Source of the DNA: Lentimicrobiaceae bacterium
GTDB lineage: Bacteria > Bacteroidota > Bacteroidia > Bacteroidales > F082
Direction of reading: 5' to 3'
Length of the DNA stretch: 40,643 bases
Assembly: GCA_015061335.1 (NCBI GenBank)
Contig: SUWT01000012.1
Coordinates: forward strand, 1 to 40,643
Notes under the pieces: generated by a model
Databases searched by the model: none
What the model was told of the DNA's origin: nothing
Seen by the model: only the letters and a program-made list of their open reading frames with translations
Made by a program: the position numbers and the translations under genes
Shown: in pieces, positions 15,838-25,100 of the stretch
How positions within the stretch are numbered: position 1 is the first letter of the stretch
Layout of the letters: each line of letters begins with the position of its first letter

Positions 15838-18800
15838 ATGATGAAAAAGTCCTTACTAGTATCATTTTTTTTGTTAGCAACAACCTTTGGTTTTGCTCAA
15901 GAATGGTTTGGAGTTAAAAGTAGTACTCCAACTTCGTTTCAGAAGACTTTGATTTCGTCAACTGAAGATGAGATTGTCGTTGGTGTTAAAGTTGATGGTT
16001 TTAATGCAACAGCAGTTAAGACTGATAAAGGAGAACAAGTCGTTATAAGTGCAGATGACATGGCTTCAATGCTCATTAAAGGTGCACCAGACGTTCCTAT
16101 GTTCCCAATACCTATGATTATAGGTGATAGAGCGGAAATGCAGGTTAGTGTCATAGAATCAGAATATACCGATTTTGAAGGTATAGAAGTGGCTCCGTCA
16201 AAAGGTAACTTCAGCCGTCAAATCAATCCTGATGATGTAGAATATGTGTATGGTGATATGTATCAACAAGATGCATTTTATCCTGCAACTCAAGCATCAT
16301 TGGAATCACCATATATTTTGCGTGATTTCCGCGGTCAAAACTTGATGGTTTATCCATACGCTTATAATCCTGTAACAAAGACATTACGTGTTTATACAAA
16401 ACTCGTTATTTCAGTAAATAAAGTTGGTGATAATGGCGAGAATCAAAAGGTTTCACGTAGAAGTAATTCTATTGAAGCAGCTCCTGAGACATTCGCTGCC
16501 TACGAACGTCGTTTCATAAATTATCCTTCAGCATCAAAATATGATTTCATAGTTGACGAAGGTGAAATGCTCATCGTTTGTGTTGATGAATATATGGAAG
16601 CTGTTCAACCATTGGTGGATTGGAAGAACATATCAGGTCGTCCTACAACAATGGTAGGTGTATCAGAGACAGGAACAGAAGATGACCTTAAAGCATATAT
16701 CCAAGATTATTATGCATCACATCCAGACCTTACATATTTGCTTTTGGTTGGTGAACATAATAATCTTAAGGCTCACACAGTTCCAGGTGGTAGATCAGAT
16801 AACTTCTACGGTATGTTGGAAGGTGATGATTATTATGAAGAAATCTTGGTAGGTCGTTTGCCTGTTAATAGTGTTCAGGATGCTGAAAATCAGGTGGCGA
16901 AGACTATCTATTATGAACGCAACATTGATGAAACAGCAACATGGGCAACAAGAGCTGTTGGTATTGGCGCTGACGAAGGTGCAGGAATGGGCCATTATGG
17001 TGAAGCCGATTACGAACACATGGATTTTATCAGAGATACACTTATGCATTATACATATACAGAGGTGTCTCAACATTACGCATACATAAATAATCCTACT
17101 GCTGCAACTATGATTGAGGACTTTAATACAGGTGCAACGGTAGCTAACTATTGTAACCACGGAAGCCCTACATCATGGGCAGTTGCTAATTTTAGTAACT
17201 CTCATATTCACCAGTTGACCAATGATAATAGATTGCCATTTATTTGGTCTGTAGCATGTAATAATGGTCAGTTCGACTATGATGAGTGCTTCGGCGAGGC
17301 ATGGATGAGAGCAACAAACTCTTCAACAGGTGCTCCAACAGGTGCTATCGGCGGTATGTTCTCATGGATTTCACAACCATGGCTTCCTCCAATGTTTGGA
17401 CAAGATGAAATGAATGCTATCTTGACAGAATGGCGTGATGGTTATAAACATACCTTAGGAGGTGTGTCGGTCAATGGTAATCAGTACGTACTTGATATGG
17501 CTCCAGGAGATGCTGGCTCTACACACAATACTTGGCTTCTTTTCGGTGATCCATCATTGATGGTTAGAACAGATGTGCCTCAAAATATGAATGTTACAGC
17601 TAGCCCTTCTGTACTTCTTCTAGGTATGACATCACTTACAGTTAATGCTGATGCAGAATTCGGTATCGCAACATTATCAATGGACGGTGAGGCGATAGCT
17701 TCAGCTTACGTGAATAATGGTGTCGCAGAACTTTCATTTCCTGCTCTTGCAAACGTTGGAACAGCAAAACTCGTTGTTGTGGGTTATAACAAAGTTACTA
17801 CAGAAATGGATATTATGATCAATCCTGCTGAAGGTGCTTTTTTGGTTAATGATGGATATGTCCTCAACGATGATAACGGACAATTAGATTACGGTGAAAA
17901 TATTAAACTTAGCATTAATGTAGAAAATGTCGGTGTTGAACAAGCAAATGACATATCAGTCGAACTTACAACAGATTCAGAATATATTACCTTAAACGAT
18001 AATACTGAAACAATTGATGGTATAGCTGCTGGTGAGACTATCACTCTTGAAGAAGCATTCGACTTTGATGTGGCTTCTAATGTGCCAGACCAAACCACAA
18101 TAGAGTTCGTCGTGGTTTATACCTCAGGATCAGATGTGTGGGAATCTAAGATAATTATGAAAGCTAATGCTCCAAAATTAAAATCTTCAAGTATTGCATT
18201 AGAAAACAATGTTATGCCAGGTGAGACTGGAAAACTGATCCTTGTTGTTAATAATGACGGTCATAGTGATGCTCATGACCTTGTAGCAGAATTGACAAGT
18301 AGTTCATCAGATCTTCAATTTACAAATGTCTCAATATCTTCAGAAGATATTGCAGTAGGTGAAGATGTGACAATAGAAGCTGAGTTTGATGTCGCTTCAT
18401 CAGTGCTGGAAGGTACACTTATAGAAGTAGGTATTAACGTTGCAGCAGGACATTATACCATGAATTCTGTTTATAACATTAATGTTGGTAATGTAACTGA
18501 AGGTTTTGAATCAGGTGACTTCTCTGCATACGATTGGCAATTCTCAGGTTCCGCTCAATGGACTGTGACAAGCAATTATTCATACGAGGGTACATATAGC
18601 GCTAAATCGGGTGCTATAGGAAACTCTGAATCAAGTAGTTTGACGCTAACCATAGAAGTGTTGTCAGATGGTGAGATGAGCTTCTATTGTAAAGTTAATT
18701 CAGAATCAGGCTATGATAAATTAATATTCTATATCGATAATGTTCCTCAGGACGATTGGTCAGGTGATGTGAGTTGGTCTTTGCAAACATTCCAAGTTAC

Positions 18801-19395
18801 ACAAGGAACTCATACCTTCGAATGGAAATATTCAAAAGATATTTCTCAATCAAGTGGAGAAGATTGTGCTTATATAGATAATATTACATTCCCTCCTGTC
18901 AGCGTAGTTGAATTACTTGATCCTATTGCAGAATTGAAAGCTGAAGTTAATGGTAATACAGTTACTTTAGACTGGACTCCAGTAGATGATGCAGAATACA
19001 TCATCAAACGTGATGGTGCTGAAATCGCTACTACATCATCAACAACATACGAAGATGTCTTAGACGAAGATGGCATATACATGTATAGTGTAATCGCAAA
19101 GGTCGGAGACTTCTATTCACTTCCTGCAATCGTAACAGTAACTGTAGGTACTGTTGACATCATCGAAATTGAATCTGTTAAATTTGATATCTATCCAAAC
19201 CCTACAACAGGTATTGTAAATGTAGGTGTTAATACAGTATTTGATGCTAATGTCTATAACTACCAAGGTCAGATTGTTATGAGATTAACAGACAATAATG
19301 GTCAGATAGATATGTCAGCACTCCCTGCTGGTCTTTATCTCTTAGAAATAAGAGCTAATGACAAAGTAGCAGTAGAAAAGATCATCCTTAAATGA
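15838..19395 (+). CDS. Arg-gingipain (Rgp)-like C25 cysteine protease 1 with T9SS sorting domain
   Basis: Secreted cysteine protease predicted to cut after arginine. The frame opens at 15790, but MMKKSLLVSFFLLATTFGFA at 15838 is the signal peptide. Propeptide runs to about residue 234 with the Rgp-like stretch YILRDFRGQN. By alignment with RgpB the catalytic pair is H441 and C474 (spacing 33, as RgpB H211 and C244). D391 in GEADYEH matches D163, the Arg-binding acid, and W515 before LPPM matches W284. After the catalytic domain come an Ig-like domain, two CARDB-like domains, a cleaved-adhesin-like region opening FESGDFSAYDWQ, an FnIII domain and a sorting domain (YPNP at 1119, end KIILK). The residue before the conserved Y235 at the activation site is K234, not Arg. 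Confidence 0.93.
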   Translation: MMKKSLLVSFFLLATTFGFAQEWFGVKSSTPTSFQKTLISSTEDEIVVGVKVDGFNATAVKTDKGEQVVISADDMASMLIKGAPDVPMFPIPMIIGDRAEMQVSVIESEYTDFEGIEVAPSKGNFSRQINPDDVEYVYGDMYQQDAFYPATQASLESPYILRDFRGQNLMVYPYAYNPVTKTLRVYTKLVISVNKVGDNGENQKVSRRSNSIEAAPETFAAYERRFINYPSASKYDFIVDEGEMLIVCVDEYMEAVQPLVDWKNISGRPTTMVGVSETGTEDDLKAYIQDYYASHPDLTYLLLVGEHNNLKAHTVPGGRSDNFYGMLEGDDYYEEILVGRLPVNSVQDAENQVAKTIYYERNIDETATWATRAVGIGADEGAGMGHYGEADYEHMDFIRDTLMHYTYTEVSQHYAYINNPTAATMIEDFNTGATVANYCNHGSPTSWAVANFSNSHIHQLTNDNRLPFIWSVACNNGQFDYDECFGEAWMRATNSSTGAPTGAIGGMFSWISQPWLPPMFGQDEMNAILTEWRDGYKHTLGGVSVNGNQYVLDMAPGDAGSTHNTWLLFGDPSLMVRTDVPQNMNVTASPSVLLLGMTSLTVNADAEFGIATLSMDGEAIASAYVNNGVAELSFPALANVGTAKLVVVGYNKVTTEMDIMINPAEGAFLVNDGYVLNDDNGQLDYGENIKLSINVENVGVEQANDISVELTTDSEYITLNDNTETIDGIAAGETITLEEAFDFDVASNVPDQTTIEFVVVYTSGSDVWESKIIMKANAPKLKSSSIALENNVMPGETGKLILVVNNDGHSDAHDLVAELTSSSSDLQFTNVSISSEDIAVGEDVTIEAEFDVASSVLEGTLIEVGINVAAGHYTMNSVYNINVGNVTEGFESGDFSAYDWQFSGSAQWTVTSNYSYEGTYSAKSGAIGNSESSSLTLTIEVLSDGEMSFYCKVNSESGYDKLIFYIDNVPQDDWSGDVSWSLQTFQVTQGTHTFEWKYSKDISQSSGEDCAYIDNITFPPVSVVELLDPIAELKAEVNGNTVTLDWTPVDDAEYIIKRDGAEIATTSSTTYEDVLDEDGIYMYSVIAKVGDFYSLPAIVTVTVGTVDIIEIESVKFDIYPNPTTGIVNVGVNTVFDANVYNYQGQIVMRLTDNNGQIDMSALPAGLYLLEIRANDKVAVEKIILK

Positions 19396-19415
19396 GATTG
19401 ATATTTTTCATGGTT

Positions 19416-19450
19416 AAGGAAGATGGGATTTTCTCATCTTCCTTTTTTTT
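19416..19450 (+). terminator. Strong intrinsic terminator after protease 1
   Basis: A 10-base stem, AAGGAAGATG with CATCTTCCTT, extended by a G-U and a G-C pair and followed by T8. It ends the first two-protease unit. Confidence 0.92.
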
Positions 19451-19485
19451 ATTTAAAAAAATTTAACTTACATTGATATATTTTT

Positions 19486-19493
19486 TAAATTTG
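19486..19493 (+). promoter_or_regulatory. -7 element for the lipoprotein-barrel pair
   Basis: TAAATTTG followed by C, 49 bases before the start codon. No -33 box at standard distance was seen. Confidence 0.5.
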
Positions 19494-19542
19494 CAGAATT
19501 GTATTGAAAATTAATCAATGTATAATTTAAAATTTATAAAAC

Positions 19543-20652
19543 ATGAAAAGATTTTTACCATTCTCTTTTAAAAGCTTGACATTGCTTATCGCGCTTAATT
19601 TTTTAGTCTCATGCGATAGCGAAGTAAATAAGATTGATGTTAACAACCAATTTGCGATACAATTATTTACAGACACGGTAAGAATGAGTGATCTGTTAAC
19701 AATGGTTGACTCAACAACATTGGAATATTTTAAGATAGATGAATATGGAGAAATATCCTTGTTTTTCTCAGACACTATCAATGATGCTATAAGTTCAGAA
19801 GATGTCTTATCTGGTATGACAAAATTTGATTTTATTGATACAAAAGAGATTAGTGTTAATTTTCCAAATCTTTCAGGAAATCTGGAAATTATAGAACCGG
19901 AATTGAGCTTTAAATATATCAATACTTTTGATTTTGAAGCGACAGGAGTCATAGACTCAGTATTTTTTACAAATGCTTTAGGAAATAAAATCAGTTTGCT
20001 TGAAAATTGGACTACTATAGAAAGACCTTTGCCGCCAACGGGTAATACAAGCGCTGAACTTACAAATATTGATGATTATGTTGTTGATAATTTTAATCTT
20101 TTAGATGACTATAGAAAAGTAACTTTTAATGGAAATATTAACTTTGATGCTGATGATGTAGATTATAACACAATTACAGAAGATTCTCATCTGGATTTTA
20201 TTACGGAAATAAGTCTTCCGTTAGAGTTTGTCATAGAGAATTTGATTTTTAACAATATTTACGATTTCAGCATTGAAGCTGATGATGATGAAAATTCAGA
20301 AGGAATTAATCTGGATGGAGATTTTGATGAAATTGAATTTAAATTTGTTTGTGTGAATACTCTTCCTATTCAGGTGAAACCGCAGATATATATCGTTCAA
20401 GATAATACAGTTGTAGATTCTTTATTTGTAGAGGATTCTTATATACATGCTGGCTCTGCTGAGAACCCCACAGAAGATGTTATAATCGTTAAGGTTGTCG
20501 ATGATAAATTACAAAAGATCAGAGAGGCTGATCAAGTTATGCTTAATGTTGGCTTGACATCTTTGGGAAGCAATGTGGTTTTAAATGCCGATGATTATTT
20601 CTTCTTGAGAGTAGGAATGACAACAAAGACTTCAGAAATTTATGTAGATTGA
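19543..20652 (+). CDS. Lipoprotein of unknown function
   Basis: 369 residues with a lipoprotein signal: the hydrophobic stretch LTLLIALNFLVSC has a lipobox LVSC, giving lipidated Cys24, followed by DSE. Negatively charged residues just after Cys favour surface or outer-membrane export in Bacteroidota, though the full surface-export signal is not certain. The rest is acidic (DADDVDYN, EADDDENSEG) and looks beta-rich, with no domain I recognise. The DUF5723 gene starts 24 bases later, with no terminator between, so the two are almost surely co-transcribed and may form an outer-membrane pair. The pair is flanked on both sides by Arg-gingipain-like genes. Confidence 0.82.
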   Translation: MKRFLPFSFKSLTLLIALNFLVSCDSEVNKIDVNNQFAIQLFTDTVRMSDLLTMVDSTTLEYFKIDEYGEISLFFSDTINDAISSEDVLSGMTKFDFIDTKEISVNFPNLSGNLEIIEPELSFKYINTFDFEATGVIDSVFFTNALGNKISLLENWTTIERPLPPTGNTSAELTNIDDYVVDNFNLLDDYRKVTFNGNINFDADDVDYNTITEDSHLDFITEISLPLEFVIENLIFNNIYDFSIEADDDENSEGINLDGDFDEIEFKFVCVNTLPIQVKPQIYIVQDNTVVDSLFVEDSYIHAGSAENPTEDVIIVKVVDDKLQKIREADQVMLNVGLTSLGSNVVLNADDYFFLRVGMTTKTSEIYVD

Positions 20653-20676
20653 TTTATAATTTTAAATTAATGTATC

Positions 20677-22071
20677 ATGAAAACAATATATAGATTATTC
20701 GTGATATTGGCATTGTCGTTCGTAGCGTTGAATGCAAAAGCTCAAAACGACGGTATGGCTATTACATTATTACCTAACTCTTTGTATAGTAATTATTTCA
20801 ATCCAGGTATTCGTGTTGAGTCGAAGGGTATGATAGGTATCGGCTTTTCTAATATTGGAGCTTCTGTATATAATTCCAGTGTGAGATATAATAATATATA
20901 CAATTTTGAAAACGGAAAGGCTGTCTCAATAAACGCTAATAAGCTTGTAAACAGTTTAAACGAGCATGACAACTACATAGGTACTAACATCTCTATGGAT
21001 CTCTTGGGTTTGGGATATAGGATAACAGATAAGTTATATCTTGATCTTAATTGGAGAGTTAAGAGTAACGGAGAATTTCATTATTCAAGAGATTTTGTGG
21101 GCTTCTTCATCAATGGTAATGGCAATTATATGGGAGAGGAGAACTATGCCGATTTCACCTTTGGTCTTGATATAAATATCTTTTCTGAGATTTCCGTCGG
21201 ATTGCAATATGATATAAATGAAAAACTGACAGTTGGTGTCAGACCAAAATTGTTGGCAGGAGTGCTTAATGCGAGTATAAATGATGATAATACAAAAATT
21301 TATACTGATTCCGATACATATGAAATGATAGGAGATATTAATCTTAATACTAAGGTATCAAGTATCTTGGATGCTGATTTAGATAAATTGTCGGAAAGCG
21401 TCCTTTTCCAGGAAGGCTCGGTTTCTTTAACCGAACTTATGAAATTTAAAGATAATTATGGATTTGGCGTTGATTTTGGTGCTTCATATACTTTTAACGA
21501 GCATTTTGGTGTAGCAGCAGGAGTTTATGATTTGGGCTTTATCAAGTGGAAAAATACAAAGGAGAAATATGTCGAGAAAGAAAATGTGGTAATCAGTGAA
21601 CCTATAGCTGGTGATTTTGATGCTTTGTTAGATATGAATCTCGATTTGTCGGAATTGTATAAGAATCTTTTTAGAGATGTATGGGGAGCAGATACACTTC
21701 ATTCTGCCGATGATTATACAACCTCATTAAAGACAAGGATTATACTTCAAGGATATTATGAGTTAAATTCTTTCGCCAGATTTACCGCAATTAGTCAGAT
21801 GTATTATGTCAATCAAAAGTTACGCCCAGCATTAACTTTGGCATATAGCGGTTCTTTCCTCGATATCCTTAACGTTACAGCCAATTATACCTTATCTAAA
21901 TACTCAGGTAACTACTTAGGTGTAGGATTGGGTATTAATGTGGCATTCATGAATATTTATGTTGTGACAGATAATATAATGATATTGAGTAATATAGGAG
22001 CTTCGGCATCAAAGCTTCTCACATCGTACGAAAGTGCTAATCTTAGATTTGGTATTGTTTTTAGTCTGTAG
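20677..22071 (+). CDS. DUF5723-type outer-membrane beta-barrel protein
   Basis: 464 residues with a signal peptide (MKTIYRLFVILALSFVALNAKA, then Q). The mature start, LLPNSLYSNYFNPGI, resembles the DUF5723 family of Bacteroidota outer-membrane proteins, which has no assigned function. Many amphipathic strands follow, such as ADFTFGLDINIFSEISVGLQYD and FGVDFGASYTFNEHFGVAAGV. The last residues, LRFGIVFSL, form a closing strand, though the end residue is Leu rather than Phe. It is the second gene of a two-gene unit with the lipoprotein. A role in anchoring or exporting the neighbouring proteases is possible but not shown. Confidence 0.8.
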   Translation: MKTIYRLFVILALSFVALNAKAQNDGMAITLLPNSLYSNYFNPGIRVESKGMIGIGFSNIGASVYNSSVRYNNIYNFENGKAVSINANKLVNSLNEHDNYIGTNISMDLLGLGYRITDKLYLDLNWRVKSNGEFHYSRDFVGFFINGNGNYMGEENYADFTFGLDINIFSEISVGLQYDINEKLTVGVRPKLLAGVLNASINDDNTKIYTDSDTYEMIGDINLNTKVSSILDADLDKLSESVLFQEGSVSLTELMKFKDNYGFGVDFGASYTFNEHFGVAAGVYDLGFIKWKNTKEKYVEKENVVISEPIAGDFDALLDMNLDLSELYKNLFRDVWGADTLHSADDYTTSLKTRIILQGYYELNSFARFTAISQMYYVNQKLRPALTLAYSGSFLDILNVTANYTLSKYSGNYLGVGLGINVAFMNIYVVTDNIMILSNIGASASKLLTSYESANLRFGIVFSL

Positions 22072-22099
22072 TTTGATATTATTTTTATATATTTTTTGT

Positions 22100-22128
22100 A
22101 GCGGTATTTTATAATGCCGCTTTTTTTT
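22100..22128 (+). terminator. Intrinsic terminator after the barrel gene
   Basis: AGCGGTAT pairs with ATGCCGCT (one G-U) around TTTATA and is followed by a run of T. It lies directly against the -7 element of the next gene. Confidence 0.88.
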
Positions 22129-22129
22129 G

Positions 22130-22137
22130 TAAATTTG
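22130..22137 (+). promoter_or_regulatory. -7 element for protease 2
   Basis: TAAATTTG followed by C, 22 bases before the ATG. It begins one base after the T tract of the preceding terminator, so the upstream promoter half would fall within the hairpin. Confidence 0.55.
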
Positions 22138-22159
22138 CAAAATATAAATAATTATTAAA

Positions 22160-25100
22160 ATGAAAAAGTCTATCTTTACTTTATTACTGTTATTATTATT
22201 ACAATCGACTTATTGTCAGGAATGGCAATTAAATAATTTTAATTCAGATGAGGTGTATTCGGCACGATTACTTTCATCGACTGAGGAGTCAATAATAGTG
22301 GAAATAACTCTTAATGGCTTCAGTACCAGTGAGGTGGAAACTCCAAAAGGTAATGCCATTATTATTAATGCAGAGGAGATGTATCCGCTTTCTGAGGCTG
22401 GAGATCCTAATATCCCAAGCTTGTCAATACCATTGATTATTAATGATATATATAAGATGGATGTTAGGGTTGATGATGCTGAATATGTTGAATATCAGGG
22501 TGTTGAAATAGCTCCATTTAAAGGGCATTTCCCTCGTTCAATAAATCCCGATGACGTTCCTTATACATATTCCGAGGTGTATGAAAATGATGCATTTTTC
22601 CCTGTTTCACAAGTTAAATTAGACGAACCATATATCTTGCGCGATTTCAGAGGTCAAAATCTTAAGGTTACACCTTTTGCATATAATCCTCAGACAAAAG
22701 TTCTGAGAGTTTATAATAAAATTATCGTCGAGGTTTTTAGCTCTGATATTGATAATTATAATATTATCTCCAGAAAATCTAATATCATTAAACTTGATAA
22801 TGATTTTAAGCATATTTATGAAAATAGATTCTTAAATTATTCAGAATCAGGCGTAAAGTATGATGTTTTTGAAGAAGAAGGCGACCTTCTCATAATTTGC
22901 CATGATGAGTTTATGGATGCTATGGAACCGTATGTAGAATGGAAAACAACCATCGGACGTAAGACTACAATTGTAGGAACTAGTGTCGCAGGAACAACCG
23001 AAGATGATATAAAATCTTATATCTCAGAACAATACGATATAAATCCAGATCTGACACATGTCTTATTGGTAGGAGATTCATATCATATTCCAGGTAAATA
23101 TATTCCTGCAGGTACATATTCAGGTTGTTCAGACTGGTGGTATGGTCAATTATCGGGCAATGATTATTACAACGAACTTATTATAGGTCGTTTTTGTGTT
23201 GAAGAAATTGATGAAGTAAATACGCATATCGACAAAGTTATTCATTATGAAAGAGATATTGATGCCTCTGATACATGGTTGACTGTAGGACAGGGCGTTT
23301 CCAAACGTGAGGGCGTTGGAGGTCATTATGGAGAAGATGATTATGAACATATTGATAATATCAGGGATGATTTGTTGGATTATAATTATACACTTGTTCA
23401 TCGTGATTATGCTAGTGTTTCAGGTGTTTCTTCTTCAGCAGCCATTATAAGTGAACATATTAATGCTGGCGTAAGTATAATCAATTATTGTAATCATGGA
23501 TCGCCATCATCATGGGGAGTGTTTTCATACGATAATGATGATGTCAATGCTCTCGTCAATGATGATAAACTGCCATTTATTATCTCAGTAGCATGTAATA
23601 ACGGACAATATGACTATCATCGTGACTTGTGTTTTGCCGAGACATGGATGAGAGCTACAAATAATTCTACCGGCAATCCAACAGGAGCAATAGGAGGTGT
23701 CTTTTCATATATATTGCAACCTTGGATACCACCTATGTATGGTCAGGATGAGATGGTAGATATTTTAGTTGAATCGTATTCGAATAATATAAAACGCACT
23801 ATGGGTGGTGTGGTCTTAAATGGTAATATGAAGATACTTGATATTGGAGGTAATACTTTAGAATATTGGGCAACATATAACGCATGGAATATTTTTGGTG
23901 ATCCAACATTGACATTACGTAATGATGTGCCATCTAATATGCAGGTTTCTCATAATGACAATATTTCTATTAATTCTACAAGCTTTGTCGTCAATGCGGT
24001 AGATGCAGATGGTGCTATTGCAACCTTGACAAAAGATCATGAGATCATGGGCTCAGCTATAATCAATAATGGAAGTGCAATAATTAATTTCAGTGCTCCT
24101 GATGTCACAGGAGAAGCAACACTTTCTGTCTTTGGCTATAATAAATTGACATATCTTACTACTATTGATATTATTGATGGAGGAACAAATGCACTGTCTG
24201 TTAGTCTTAGTGCAAATCCCGATGTTATAGCATTAGGCGCTACATCAACATTGACAGCTAATGCAGAAGGTGGTGATGGTACTTATTCATATTCATGGTC
24301 ACCATCAACATCATTAGATAACGCTAATATCCAATCGCCATTGGCAAATCCAATCACAACAACAACTTATACATGTACTGTATCTGATGGAACAGAAACT
24401 GTCGATGCTTCTTTGACATTGATAGTAGTACTTCCTCCAACAGCTTTGACAGCTAATGTTGATGGCGATAATGTAGAATTATCATGGCAGGCTCCAGAAT
24501 ATGTTGACTCATATAATATTTATCGTGATAATGAATTAATAGCATCAGATATTAGTAATACTACATATACAGAATATGATCTTCCAGAAGGTTTTTATGA
24601 ATATGCGGTAACTGCCAACTATGAAGGTGTTGAGTCGCCAAAAAGTGATGTGGCTACTACATTTGTAGAAGAATTTGTCGTGACAACTTATGCTAATCCA
24701 TCTATAATTATTGAAACTCATCAGACTACAATTTCTGCATATGCGTCGGGAAATGGTCCGGTATCATATAGTTGGACACCCGCAGATGATCTTGAATACC
24801 CTAATAACTCATCTACATCAGCATCACCTATAGTGACGACAACATATACGGTGTTTGCCGAATGCGGAACGCAATCAGCAACAGCAGATCTTACTGTTTA
24901 TGTTGTTGAAATTCCTAAGGGATTGACAGTGACAATAGAAGATAATAATGTTAGATTGCAATGGAATGAGGTAGATCTAGCCGAATATTATGTTGTTATG
25001 CGAGATGGTTACGTATTGAGCTCTTATGTTCCAACAACAACATATTTAGATGAAGATCTTGAAGAAGGTAGTTATTGTTATAGTGTTAAATCTGTCCGCG

